This document shows positions 26,900 to 34,369 of a stretch of DNA of 44,084 bases, piece by piece; position 1 is the first letter of the stretch, and every line of letters begins with the position of its first letter. The notes beneath the pieces are model-generated. The model was not told the origin of the DNA. It did not search any database and was given only the letters and a program-made list of their open reading frames with translations. Made by a program: the position numbers and the translations under genes. The stretch comes from Chthonomonas calidirosea (lineage in GTDB: Bacteria; Armatimonadota; Fimbriimonadia; Fimbriimonadales; Fimbriimonadaceae): the NCBI GenBank assembly GCA_945882415.1, contig CAMCWC010000020.1:1-44084 (forward strand), given 5' to 3'.

Positions 26900-27384
26900 A
26901 GCGAACGCTCCTGCTCATCCGCGGAGACTGCACCGGAAGTTTCGGCCTAATCTCGGCCTATTGGCAATGGTTTCGATTCGAACAACGCCTCCGGCACGGT
27001 CGTTGTTATATCCTTCGAGAGTTGATCGAGCCGTCCGTAGAAATGGTCCTTGCCGCAATGGCCAGCGCCGACGCCGTTATGATCTACGGGCACGGATCTT
27101 CTGATGGTCGGGGTGCACTTTTGCAGGCTGGGACGGGATTTCGACACACCGACGTTGCGAAGTCTGGCGTCGCTTTGTTGGATGCGGCGGTCTTAAACAA
27201 GCTCGAGACCCTTCGAACGGCACCGCTTGACTTTGTTTTCAGTGCGACGTGTTTTGGCGCTAGCAACCCTGGACTGGTTTCTGCTTGGCTGCGAGTAACG
27301 CGTGAGTACACGAGCTACCCCGGGACGACCTTTGACGTCGACCCGCGGAGGATCACTTTTCCCGTTAAGTTTGCTCAGGAGTGA
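26896..27384 (+). CDS. Small protein with caspase-like His/Cys motifs
   Basis: The 162-residue product is unrecognised by name. It opens with a beta-strand LLLIRGDCTG, then helices, then DAVMIYGHGSSDGRG with His66 and, after 53 residues, LDFVFSATCFGAS with Cys119. A strand ending in a G-H-G and a later strand ending in A-x-C-x-G is the arrangement of the catalytic dyad in caspase-fold peptidases (C14, CHAT, clostripain). The protein is shorter than usual caspase domains and has no signal peptide. It starts with GTG inside the stop of the preceding gene (GTGA), so it is translationally coupled to the membrane-anchored protein. The protease assignment is inference; a non-catalytic role is possible. 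Confidence 0.6.
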   Translation: MKRTLLLIRGDCTGSFGLISAYWQWFRFEQRLRHGRCYILRELIEPSVEMVLAAMASADAVMIYGHGSSDGRGALLQAGTGFRHTDVAKSGVALLDAAVLNKLETLRTAPLDFVFSATCFGASNPGLVSAWLRVTREYTSYPGTTFDVDPRRITFPVKFAQE

Positions 27385-27430
27385 CCCGGTGCCCTCTGCA
27401 GAAATACGCGAGAGCAACGGGACATTGGCT

Positions 27431-28699
27431 TTAGTCGATGGCTTGGGTGTAGACGGCTTTGATGACTTCTTCCGGTGTCGTCCAGCCTTGCATGACCTTG
27501 AACTTTCCGTCTTGCATCATGCTGCGGAAGTCTTGGCGAGCGGCGATTTCGGCCATTTCTGGGAAAGTCGCGTTGCGGGCGATGCCAGCGCGGACTTCTG
27601 GCGTTCCGAGTAGCAGCTCAAAGACACCGAGTCGACCTCGGTAGCCGGTTCCGCGGCAATCGGCACAGCCGACGCCTTTCGCGAACTTGCCGTCTTCAAG
27701 TTCTTGCGCGGTGAGCTTGAGAGTCTCGATTTCATCGGCACTCGGCGTGTAGCGCTGTCGGCATTTGCCGCAGTTCAGACGCACGAGTCGCTGCGCAAGG
27801 ATGGCAACGGCAACGCCGGCAACCAGGTACGGCTCCGCGTTCATGTCCACCATTCGGCCAACCGTTTCGATCGCGTTGTTAGTGTGAAGGGTGCTGAGGA
27901 CCAAGTGACCGGTGAGGCCCGCTTGGATGCCGATCGCAAGGCTTTCGGCGTCTCGCATTTCACCTACCATCATGACGTCGGGGTCTTGACGAAGGAAGGT
28001 TCGCATGACCTTAGGGAAGGTCAGCTTTTCAGAGACTTGAACCTGCGCGATGTTGTGGTCGAATTCGTATTCAATCGGGTCTTCGACGGTGACAATGTTC
28101 CGGTTGCGGGCATCGAGCTGTTGGAGCGACGCGTAAAGCGTCGAGGTTTTTCCGGAACCAGTTGGACCCGTTACGAGAATGAGGCCGTAGGGCACCTTGA
28201 TCACACGGCTCCACTTGCGGAGCACGTCTTCCGGCATTCCAAGCTTGGCAAGGTCCACCTTCATCGCGTTCGGGTCGAGAAGTCGCATAACGAACTTCTC
28301 GCCGTTGAGACAGGGGATACAAGAAGCACGAGCCGAGAGCCGTCGTCCGCCGTACTCCATGTCAATTCGTCCGTCTTGCGGTTCGCGGTTCTCGTCGATT
28401 CGCATCCCCGCGGCGAGCTTCAATCGGGCGAGGGCGTTTTGCGCTTGCTCGGGCGGGAGCTGTCCGGTTTCGTGGAGCACGCCGTCCTGTCGGAAGCGAA
28501 TCTTGAGCTGCTCTCGTTCCGGCTGCAAGTGGATATCCGACGTGCCGGTATCAAGCGCGTTCATGAAGATGCTGTCGACGATTTGCACCGCGATGGACAT
28601 GTCCTCGCCGCCGAGTTCCCGAACCATCCCTGATTCGCGGAGAATGAGCCGAAACTTTTTCCCGGCTCCGAAATTACCAATGGCTTGATCCGAAATCAT
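27431..28699 (-). CDS. GspE/PilB/PilT-family secretion ATPase, N-terminally short
   Basis: A hexameric ATPase that powers type II secretion or type IV pilus assembly. The 422-residue product has the N2-type domain (ALDTGTSDIHLQPE), Walker A GPTGSGKTST (178-187), Asp box VTVEDPIEYEF, Walker B-like DPDVMMVGEMRD, His box LSTLHTNNA and a C-terminal four-cysteine zinc site (CGKC and CADC), which is typical of GspE/PilB rather than PilT. It lacks the usual N-terminal MshEN/GspE-N domain that docks to the inner-membrane partner: only about 30 residues precede the N2 domain. AAAGGA precedes the ATG at 28699. No other pilus machinery gene adjoins it. Confidence 0.93.
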   Translation of the reverse strand: MISDQAIGNFGAGKKFRLILRESGMVRELGGEDMSIAVQIVDSIFMNALDTGTSDIHLQPEREQLKIRFRQDGVLHETGQLPPEQAQNALARLKLAAGMRIDENREPQDGRIDMEYGGRRLSARASCIPCLNGEKFVMRLLDPNAMKVDLAKLGMPEDVLRKWSRVIKVPYGLILVTGPTGSGKTSTLYASLQQLDARNRNIVTVEDPIEYEFDHNIAQVQVSEKLTFPKVMRTFLRQDPDVMMVGEMRDAESLAIGIQAGLTGHLVLSTLHTNNAIETVGRMVDMNAEPYLVAGVAVAILAQRLVRLNCGKCRQRYTPSADEIETLKLTAQELEDGKFAKGVGCADCRGTGYRGRLGVFELLLGTPEVRAGIARNATFPEMAEIAARQDFRSMMQDGKFKVMQGWTTPEEVIKAVYTQAID

Positions 28700-28726
28700 T
28701 TCCGTTTGAATCCTTTCTGCGCACTC

Positions 28727-28755
28727 ACAATACAACAACCGGCATACTTGCTCAA
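28727..28755 (-). promoter_or_regulatory. Sigma-70-like promoter of the PilB-type gene
   Basis: On the minus strand TTGAGC (28750-28755) and TATTGT (28727-28732) are separated by exactly 17 bp, giving a leader of about 20 nt that contains AAAGGA. The -35 abuts the GTG of the divergent transporter gene. Confidence 0.6.
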
Positions 28756-29682
28756 GTGTCCCCGCCTCGTGAAAGCGAATCTCGGCCCTCTGTTTGGAGT
28801 TGGCCGCTCGTGGTCACGGTGCTTTTTTGGGGTTACAACTTCGTTTCCGTAAAGTTGGTGTACCAACAAGTGACGCCCGCAGCCCTCGCGCTGGTTCGCT
28901 ATTTGGCGATGTGGGCGCTTTTGCACCTTGTTTGTGCGGTGCTCAAACGACCGGTAAAGGTTGATACGTCTGATCGGGCCAAGGTGTGGGCTGCTGGACT
29001 CGTATCGATGGGGGTCTACATGATCTTCTTTTTAGAGGGAATGCGAAGAACCACGGCGCCGGAGGGGGCGATCCTTCTCTCCACAACCCCACTGCTCACG
29101 TACATTTTTTCGCTGATCGCGAAGATCGAAGAACCCAAGCCGCTCGCGATGGCGGGCACCGTCGTGGCCTTTGGTGGGGTTACGGCAGTTATCCTCGGCG
29201 GTGTCAAGGCAACGGGCAACGGATCGCTTTTGGGGAACGCGCTGGTCTTCACCGGTGCCGTTGTTTGGGCCCTCAGCACAATGCAGATGCGGCCACTCCT
29301 AGCGAAATATGAGGCGCTGCCGCTCTTCACCGCTTCGATGCCCGGGGCTCTATTGGTGCTTCTACCGTTCGGACTGAGAGATTCAATGGCCGTGGCCTGG
29401 AGCAGCCTCACCCCGCAAACGTGGATCAACCTAATTCAGATCACGGTCGGTTCCGGCACGATTGCCTTTGTCTGCTTCTATCTCGGGGTGAAACAGGTCG
29501 GTCCAGCAATGGCAACGCGCTACCAGTTCTTCGTGCCGATCTTTGCAGCTTTTGTGGCTTGGCTGGTACTCGGACAGACCCTAAACGTGGTGCAGTGGAT
29601 CGGGATTGCGGTCGTGATCTCGGGCGTGTTTTTGACTTCGTATGCCCGCTTTGCCGGATCAAAGCCGAGAGCCGCGGCGTAA
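28756..29682 (+). CDS. EamA/DMT-superfamily transporter
   Basis: The 308-residue polytopic protein has ten hydrophobic helices organised as two EamA repeats of five: the first starts VVTVLFWGYNFVSVKLVYQQ (in part), the second starts at about GSLLGNALVFTGAVVWALSTMQMRP. The end QTLNVVQWIGIAVVISGVFLTS is typical of the family. These proteins export or exchange amino acids and other metabolites; the substrate cannot be inferred. The GTG start has no ribosome-binding site; CATACT lies 7 nt upstream. It is divergent from the secretion ATPase and followed after 9 bp by msrB. Confidence 0.9.
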   Translation: MSPPRESESRPSVWSWPLVVTVLFWGYNFVSVKLVYQQVTPAALALVRYLAMWALLHLVCAVLKRPVKVDTSDRAKVWAAGLVSMGVYMIFFLEGMRRTTAPEGAILLSTTPLLTYIFSLIAKIEEPKPLAMAGTVVAFGGVTAVILGGVKATGNGSLLGNALVFTGAVVWALSTMQMRPLLAKYEALPLFTASMPGALLVLLPFGLRDSMAVAWSSLTPQTWINLIQITVGSGTIAFVCFYLGVKQVGPAMATRYQFFVPIFAAFVAWLVLGQTLNVVQWIGIAVVISGVFLTSYARFAGSKPRAAA

Positions 29683-29691
29683 ACTACGGTT

Positions 29692-30099
29692 GTGAGCGAG
29701 TACCGAATTCAGAAAACAGAAGAAGAGTGGCGGGAGCAGCTAGATCCGGTGCAGTACCGAGTGTTGCGCGAGAAGGGCACCGAGCGACCGTTCACCCACG
29801 AGCTCTGGAAGGAATCGCCCAAGGGGACATATCTTTGCGCGGCTTGCGAAACTCCGTTATTCAAAGACACCGCGAAGTTCTTTAGTGCCTGCGGTTGGCC
29901 CGCGTTTTATGAGGCAGCAGAAGCGGGAACGGTGAAGGAGATCGAAGACTTCACCCACGGAATGCACCGAGTTGAGGTGGTTTGCGCGGCATGTGGCGGT
30001 CACCTCGGCCATGTGTTTCAGGATGCACCTCACACGCCAACGGGCTTACGCTATTGCATTAACGGCGTAAGCCTGAAGTACGTGCCGCCGGCTGAGTGA
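29692..30099 (+). CDS. msrB: Peptide-methionine (R)-S-oxide reductase
   Basis: MsrB reduces the R epimer of methionine sulfoxide in proteins. The 135-residue product shows the complete MsrB pattern: YRVLREKGTERPFTHE, zinc ligands in CAAC (49 and 52) and CAAC (98 and 101), FFSACGWPAFYEA, GHLGHVFQDAP and the catalytic cysteine in LRYCINGVSLKY (Cys122). Cys67 could serve as resolving residue. No signal peptide, so it is cytoplasmic. The start is GTG with TAAACT 6 nt upstream; that hexamer includes the stop codon of the EamA gene, so it may have its own leaderless transcript in addition to readthrough. Confidence 0.97.
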   Translation: MSEYRIQKTEEEWREQLDPVQYRVLREKGTERPFTHELWKESPKGTYLCAACETPLFKDTAKFFSACGWPAFYEAAEAGTVKEIEDFTHGMHRVEVVCAACGGHLGHVFQDAPHTPTGLRYCINGVSLKYVPPAE

Positions 30100-30102
30100 T
30101 CC

Positions 30103-30339
30103 TCAGGCGGCCTTGAGCATTGACGAAAGGCGATCGTTTAAGTCCGCAGGAACTGGAACTTCGGCCAAGTTTTGTGCGACGTATCGCAACACGTTGGCCT
30201 CGAACCGGTACTCGCCTGAGCACATTGTACAGTTCTCAAGGTGAGCGTCGACCGCGGCGATCTCTTCTGCGGAGAGCTCGCGGTCTAGATAGTCCTGAAG
30301 TCTTTCAAAGACCTCGCCACAAGTGAATGGTTGATTCAT
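30103..30339 (-). CDS. Zinc-finger anti-sigma factor (zf-HC2)
   Basis: The 78-residue product has the zinc-binding anti-sigma motif H-x3-C-x2-C (His33, Cys37, Cys40 in AHLENCTMCSGEY) preceded by the helical EVFERLQDYLDRELSAEE typical of ZAS domains. No transmembrane segment follows, so it is a soluble, RsrA/ChrR-like regulator, possibly redox- or metal-sensitive. Its ATG overlaps the stop of the upstream sigma-factor gene as ATGA, and the pair is surely cotranscribed. It is expected to bind and inhibit that sigma factor. The position next to msrB is consistent with, but does not prove, an oxidative-stress link. Confidence 0.92.
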   Translation of the reverse strand: MNQPFTCGEVFERLQDYLDRELSAEEIAAVDAHLENCTMCSGEYRFEANVLRYVAQNLAEVPVPADLNDRLSSMLKAA

Positions 30340-30908
30340 GAGTTGATTTCCTCCGAGATAAGTCCTCGGTCTACGGCTAGTTGCCAAAGTGAAACTTGAA
30401 GTTGCTTTCTTGCGCGATGAAGTCTCGACCGGACGGTTCCGATGGGAATGTCAAGTGCTACGGCGATGTCCTCATAAGGCATCGCAGTTAGATAATGCAT
30501 GATTGCGACGGTGCGATAGTCATCAGACAGTCGGTCAATCGCATCGCGTACGGTTTCCTGATCCATTTTCTCGAGAATCGCGGCGGCCGGATTGTCTCCT
30601 TCCATCGTGTGCCCGAGTCTAGCTGCCTGATCGTACAAATACAGATCAGGGGCATCGTCTAGCGACTCCGTCTGGTGTCGCTTGTTCTGTTGAGAAACTC
30701 GATAAAAGCGATTCGTCAAGATTCGCAGGAACCACGCACGGAAGTTTGAATCCGGCTGGAACGACTCGATTGCTTTGTAAGCAAGGAGAACGGCGTCTTG
30801 GAGCAAATCCATGGCGGCGTCTGCATTCCCGGTGAGCCGAAAGGCGTACCGATAAGCCACGTCTTGGTGTGGCTTCAGCAAGGATTCGAAGGTTGCTTGC
30901 GGATTCAT
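30336..30908 (-). CDS. ECF-type RNA polymerase sigma factor
   Basis: The 190-residue product has sigma region 2 (YAFRLTGNADAAMDLLQDAVLLAYKAI, cited in part, through NFRAWFLRILTNRF) and region 4 (IDRLSDDYRTVAIMHYLTAMPYEDIAVALDIPIGTVRSRLHRARKQL, cited for the GTVRSRLHRAR helix), with no region 3, so it is an ECF sigma factor. The ATG at 30908 is chosen because GGAG sits 6 nt upstream; ATG 30914 and TTG 30920 are alternatives. It is translationally coupled to its anti-sigma factor. A 32-bp palindrome lies just upstream, between it and two DM13-domain genes, so it may be transcribed by readthrough from them. Confidence 0.95.
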   Translation of the reverse strand: MNPQATFESLLKPHQDVAYRYAFRLTGNADAAMDLLQDAVLLAYKAIESFQPDSNFRAWFLRILTNRFYRVSQQNKRHQTESLDDAPDLYLYDQAARLGHTMEGDNPAAAILEKMDQETVRDAIDRLSDDYRTVAIMHYLTAMPYEDIAVALDIPIGTVRSRLHRARKQLQVSLWQLAVDRGLISEEINS

Positions 30909-30924
30909 TGGCATCTCCAAAGCG

Positions 30925-30956
30925 AAAGGACGGAGGCCAGCTGGCCTCCGTCCTTT
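30925..30956 (-). terminator. 32-bp perfect palindrome, terminator or attenuator
   Basis: Arms AAAGGACGGAGGCCAG and CTGGCCTCCGTCCTTT are perfectly complementary. It lies between the DM13 gene (stop at 30969) and the ribosome-binding site of the sigma factor, in the same orientation, with only 12 bp on the upstream side, too little for an independent promoter. Partial readthrough would link sigma expression to the DM13 operon. Confidence 0.75.
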
Positions 30957-30968
30957 CAGGCTACCGAA

Positions 30969-31406
30969 TTATCGGCTGACCGCCTTCGAGAACGTGGCCT
31001 CTCCGAGGTTGACTTCAGCGAACGAGCACCAGATTTGCACTGACTTCACGTCGGCGATGTAGCTAGGCACGGTGACCATTCGGTTCATCTTGTTTCCGGC
31101 AATCTTGAGCTGCTTGAGAAGGTAGGTGTTGCCCTTGGAGTCAACGATCTGCCAGTGTGGCGCTGGGGTCTTTGGCAGGGTGAAGTCCTTGCTGAGCATG
31201 AGGACGATTCCCTTGTCGGTGACCTTTGCGGAAACCGAGCCCTTGTTGACCTCGATGCCCTTGAACTTGCTTGAGTTCATCATCATCGAGTCGTTCATCA
31301 TGTCCTGGGTCTTGGCGAGGACGGTTACGGGAGTTGCCGAAGCGACCGCGAAAGCGGAGAAAGCGACGGATGCGATGACGAATTTGGAGAGGTTGTTGAG
31401 GTTCAT
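30969..31406 (-). CDS. Secreted DM13-like domain protein
   Basis: The 145-residue product has a signal peptide (basic start, FVIASVAFSAFAVASA, then TPV). The mature part resembles a short electron-transfer DM13 domain: VLMLSKDFTLPKTPAPHWQIVD, LKIAGNKMNRMV, then the ending VQIWCSFAEVNLGEATF, in which the IWC-x-x-F-x-V-x-x-G-x-A pattern and its cysteine are the family hallmark. A methionine-rich stretch (MMNDSMMMN) follows the signal peptide. AAGGA supports the start. It lies 51 bp after a larger DM13 protein gene and before the sigma/anti-sigma pair. A role in periplasmic redox or surface binding is inference from the family. Confidence 0.75.
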   Translation of the reverse strand: MNLNNLSKFVIASVAFSAFAVASATPVTVLAKTQDMMNDSMMMNSSKFKGIEVNKGSVSAKVTDKGIVLMLSKDFTLPKTPAPHWQIVDSKGNTYLLKQLKIAGNKMNRMVTVPSYIADVKSVQIWCSFAEVNLGEATFSKAVSR

Positions 31407-31457
31407 GGTTTTTTCCTTGGAACAGTTTTTGGAACAGGGTTTGAGTGGTTAAATCGA

Positions 31458-32342
31458 TTAGGCGAAGAGGAAAGACTCTTCTTTACGGTTGCGCTCTTGG
31501 GCAGATCGAAGTTCGGCGGTACCGAGGATCTTCTTGCCAGCTTTATCCGTGATGACGATGGTTCGGTAGAGCCAGATGTCTAAGTCTTTAGAAGTGGGGA
31601 ACTTTGCGTTCTTGCTTCCGGACTTGATTTCTCCGAGCTTCACCTTTTTGCTTTTCAAGAACTGTGAATACGTCGGAGCGTTTTCCAGTTCCACAATAAA
31701 TGCGGTTCCTGCGGTGTCAAGCTTGAGGCCCGTGAATTCGGTTGCTCGCTTTCCGCCGTCTTCGACCAGGGCTGCTTTGCCGCCATTTGAAAGCTTGCCA
31801 TCCGTGACGACGATTCGGTCATAGGAGGCTAATGTGAAGCCGGCATCTGAGCGGAAAGAGGTCTTTTCGACTTCTTTCAGGTTCGATCCGCCGAAGTTGA
31901 CGGAGAATCGTTTGCACCAGATGGCGACGGCACCGTACTGTTTGAGGTCTGTCCCGGACGGAAGCTCGTAGTTCTGATCGCCTTGGTTACCCTTGATGGT
32001 CCCGAGATCCAAGAACCCGTTCTTATCAACGCCTGCCTGGCTTCCGTCATTGCCCTTTACGAGGTAGACGTGTACGTCTGGACCGTTGGAAGTGTGGAAT
32101 TCGCTAAGTCTTAAGTAGGTCTTTTCACCAACCCGAACAACTTCGGCCTTACCCTTAGTTTCGTGACCGTAGGACGTGAACTCTCCTGTCTTCAAAGTTT
32201 GCTTTGTTTCGTTGGAATTTGAAACAGGAAGCGTCTCATTGACCGTAGAGTTAATAAAGAGTAGTTCAGGGCGGAAGAGGAACCAACCGACGGCTACGAC
32301 GGGGATCGCTGCTAGGGCGATGGTCTTTTTGTTCAGGGCCAT
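31458..32342 (-). CDS. Membrane-anchored DM13 domain protein
   Basis: The 294-residue product has an N-terminal membrane anchor (about residues 7-22) and a clear DM13 domain: TGEFTSYGHETKGKAEVVR, YLRLSEFHTSNGPDVHVYLV, DLGTIKGNQGDQNYELPSGTDL and VAIWCKRFSVNFGGSNL, with the conserved cysteine after IWC. The C-terminal 130 residues form a second beta-rich region that may be a degenerate repeat. DM13 is proposed to carry a redox-active cysteine or haem-like electron-transfer function, but experimental evidence is limited. Upstream of the smaller DM13 gene in the same orientation. The 107 bp upstream are shared with divergent natA. Confidence 0.88.
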   Translation of the reverse strand: MALNKKTIALAAIPVVAVGWFLFRPELLFINSTVNETLPVSNSNETKQTLKTGEFTSYGHETKGKAEVVRVGEKTYLRLSEFHTSNGPDVHVYLVKGNDGSQAGVDKNGFLDLGTIKGNQGDQNYELPSGTDLKQYGAVAIWCKRFSVNFGGSNLKEVEKTSFRSDAGFTLASYDRIVVTDGKLSNGGKAALVEDGGKRATEFTGLKLDTAGTAFIVELENAPTYSQFLKSKKVKLGEIKSGSKNAKFPTSKDLDIWLYRTIVITDKAGKKILGTAELRSAQERNRKEESFLFA

Positions 32343-32431
32343 GTGACGTCTAAGTCAGGCGCGTTCGGGCCAGTTCCAACTATTTCTGCAGCACTCCAAT
32401 AGGGGCTTAGGCCCCATGTTGCCCCCTGCTT

Positions 32432-32446
32432 CCGCTAGACTAGCGG
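32432..32446. promoter_or_regulatory. 15-bp palindrome over the natA -10 region
   Basis: CCGCTAG-A-CTAGCGG is a perfect inverted repeat around one base. It contains TAGACT, a -10-like hexamer 8 nt before the natA ATG. A repressor bound here would block the promoter; no such regulator is adjacent. A second small hairpin, GGGGC-TTAG-GCCCC, lies at 32402-32415. Confidence 0.5.
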
Positions 32447-32449
32447 CAC

Positions 32450-33181
32450 ATGGTCATTGCAAAGGAACTCACCAAAGAGTTCAGCGGCGGCAAGCTCGCG
32501 GTGAGCAACGTTTCCTTCACCGCACGGCCGGGCGAAATTTTTGGACTGCTCGGGGTGAACGGGGCAGGGAAGACGACAACCCTTCGAATGCTTTCTACCG
32601 TCCTCACTCCGACGGCGGGGAGCGCTACCGTACAAGGCTTCGACGTTGAAAAAGAACCCACCAAGGTGCGCGAGAGCATCGGATTTCTGTCCACGAGCAC
32701 AGCCCTCTACGGTCGACTGAGCGGGAAAGAAGTCCTGCAGTATTTCGGTCGGCTCTACGGGATGTCGAGCGATAAGATCAAAGAAAGGATCGAAATTGTC
32801 GAGTCCCTGCTCAAGCTCGGGGAGTTTTGGAACCGGAATTGCGACTCGTACTCGACTGGCCAAAAGCAGCGAGTCAGCATTGCTCGCACGATTCTTCATG
32901 ATCCTCCCGTTCTGTTCTTTGATGAGCCAACTGCCGGGCTAGACATCGTTTCTGCTCAAACCGTCATGGAATTTATTGAGTCCTGCAAGGCGGCGGGAAA
33001 AACGGTGATCTTTAGCACCCACATCATGAGCGAAGTGGAGCGGCTCTGCGACCACATCGCCGTGATTCACGACGGCAAACTCGTGGCCGACGGTCGAACC
33101 GAGGACATCCGCGCTGGCCGGCGCCTGGAAGAGGCGTTCCTTGACCTAGTTGGATACAAGAAGGAGTTGACTCATGCGTGA
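32450..33181 (+). CDS. ABC transporter ATP-binding protein (NatA-like)
   Basis: The 243-residue ATPase has Walker A GVNGAGKTTT, a Q-loop region at FLSTSTALYGRLS, where the usual glutamine is not obvious, signature YSTGQKQRVSIAR, Walker B LFFDEPTAGLD and the switch histidine in STHIMSEVERLCD. The SxGQKQRVSIAR form and the partner's architecture match NatA, the ATPase of the NatAB Na+ exporter group, although the ABC-2 family also exports drugs and polysaccharides. Its end overlaps the permease gene by 8 bp. The ATG lacks a Shine-Dalgarno; TAGACT 8 nt upstream suggests a leaderless transcript. Confidence 0.93.
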   Translation: MVIAKELTKEFSGGKLAVSNVSFTARPGEIFGLLGVNGAGKTTTLRMLSTVLTPTAGSATVQGFDVEKEPTKVRESIGFLSTSTALYGRLSGKEVLQYFGRLYGMSSDKIKERIEIVESLLKLGEFWNRNCDSYSTGQKQRVSIARTILHDPPVLFFDEPTAGLDIVSAQTVMEFIESCKAAGKTVIFSTHIMSEVERLCDHIAVIHDGKLVADGRTEDIRAGRRLEEAFLDLVGYKKELTHA

Positions 33182-34340
33182 GGTCTTTCTAAAGGAACTG
33201 CGCGAAATGTTTCGCGACAAGCGAGTGCGCTCGACTGCCTTCCTTGGTCCCATCATTCTGATCTTCGGACTGCTGTTCCTCTTGAGCACGGTCATTGGCA
33301 ATTTGGCCAAGCCGCAGAGCGTCAAAGTGCACCTTTTGGAAAGCACTCCATCCGCTTGGGTGAAGCGGTTCGAAGCCGAAAAGTATCAGGTTCAGTTTGT
33401 GAAGTCCGAGCCTGAGGGACGCAAATTGATCACGGACGGAAAAGCCCGGACGCTCGTGATCTTTGATGCCCCTGGTTCGGGCAAGGTTCTTAAGGTTCGC
33501 GTTCTGTTTGATGAGTCCGAGCAGCTGGGCCAAATTGGCAAAGAGCGCATCCTCGGCGTCTTCCGAGCGGTGAATGAGAAGAAGCTCGCGGGCTACCTGA
33601 AGGGGCAAAATGTCACGCCGGAGATGGTATCGGAAATCGTTCCGGAGGCCGTCAATATCGGCGTTACCAAAGACAAGGGTGCCGGTGAATTCCTCGTCGG
33701 ATTCTTGCCGTACCTGATCGTGATCTGGGCCTTCTATGGCGGAATGAGCAGCGCGAGCGACCTTGTTGCGGGCGAGAAGGAGCGGTCAACCTTGGAGACT
33801 TTGCTGATCTCGCCGGTCTCGCGGACCCAAATCGTGCTGGGCAAAATCTTTGCCCTCGGAGTGATTTGCTTCTTGTCCTCACTCTCCAGTCTGGTCGGGC
33901 TCGGGCTATTCGTTGGCGTCCGACCACCCGGAAGCGAGATGATGCTGAACAAGGGGCTCGGAATCAATGGCAGCACGGTGGTACTGGCCATCGCGCTCCT
34001 CATCCCACTGGTGCTCATGATGGCGAGCTTGCTGATCCTGATCTCGAGCTACGCGAAGAACGCTCGAGAAGCTCAAACTTACCTAAGCCTTGGAAGCTTT
34101 GTGGTCATCATGCCGGCAATGTTCAGCCAGTTCATCGGGCTGACGGAGTTCGGCAAAGCAGCGTGGGTTGACTACGTGCCGGTGCTGAATGTGGCAAACC
34201 ATCTTCGACTGGCCCTGTTGAGCAAGCCGGACTTTGCCGGAGCCGGTGTCGCCATTGTGGTGAACTTAGTGCTCGCGCTTTTGGCCGGTTGGATAGCGGT
34301 CCGGATGTTCCACAAAGAAACAATCATCACCCGGGCTTGA
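33174..34340 (+). CDS. ABC-2 type permease (NatB-like)
   Basis: The 388-residue membrane partner of the preceding ATPase. It has an N-terminal helix (about residues 24-44), a large extracytoplasmic domain of some 130 residues, and a cluster of five C-terminal helices. SDLVAGEKERSTLETLLISPVSRTQIVLGK (in part) between helices is the hallmark ABC-2/NatB coupling segment. The arrangement with one helix, a big loop and then five helices is the usual NatB/CcmB-like topology. A weak inverted repeat spans its stop codon. Substrate unknown; sodium or an antibiotic are family possibilities only. Confidence 0.93.
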   Translation: MREVFLKELREMFRDKRVRSTAFLGPIILIFGLLFLLSTVIGNLAKPQSVKVHLLESTPSAWVKRFEAEKYQVQFVKSEPEGRKLITDGKARTLVIFDAPGSGKVLKVRVLFDESEQLGQIGKERILGVFRAVNEKKLAGYLKGQNVTPEMVSEIVPEAVNIGVTKDKGAGEFLVGFLPYLIVIWAFYGGMSSASDLVAGEKERSTLETLLISPVSRTQIVLGKIFALGVICFLSSLSSLVGLGLFVGVRPPGSEMMLNKGLGINGSTVVLAIALLIPLVLMMASLLILISSYAKNAREAQTYLSLGSFVVIMPAMFSQFIGLTEFGKAAWVDYVPVLNVANHLRLALLSKPDFAGAGVAIVVNLVLALLAGWIAVRMFHKETIITRA

Positions 34341-34355
34341 CACAACCGCCCGGGT
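34329..34355 (+). terminator. Weak terminator-like inverted repeat at the natB stop
   Basis: ACCCGGGC and GCCCGGGT form an 8-bp stem with an 11-nt loop that spans the permease stop codon, followed by ACCTTTCCC. The missing T-run makes termination uncertain. Confidence 0.4.
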
Positions 34356-34369
34356 ACCTTTCCCGTGGC

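Noticed and set aside
27704-28633. Open frame of 309 codons on the plus strand
   Set aside because: Antisense to the PilB/GspE-type ATPase, which carries all expected motifs.
31417-31437. Repeated TTGGAACAG before the small DM13 gene as an ECF sigma -35
   Set aside because: The GGAAC element is in the wrong orientation for the gene and has no paired -10; probably a chance duplication with a 12-bp period.
34337-34342. Perfect TTGACA as a promoter -35 for the HAD phosphatase gene
   Set aside because: It lies in the inverted repeat at the natB stop, and no -10 is found at 16-18 bp spacing.
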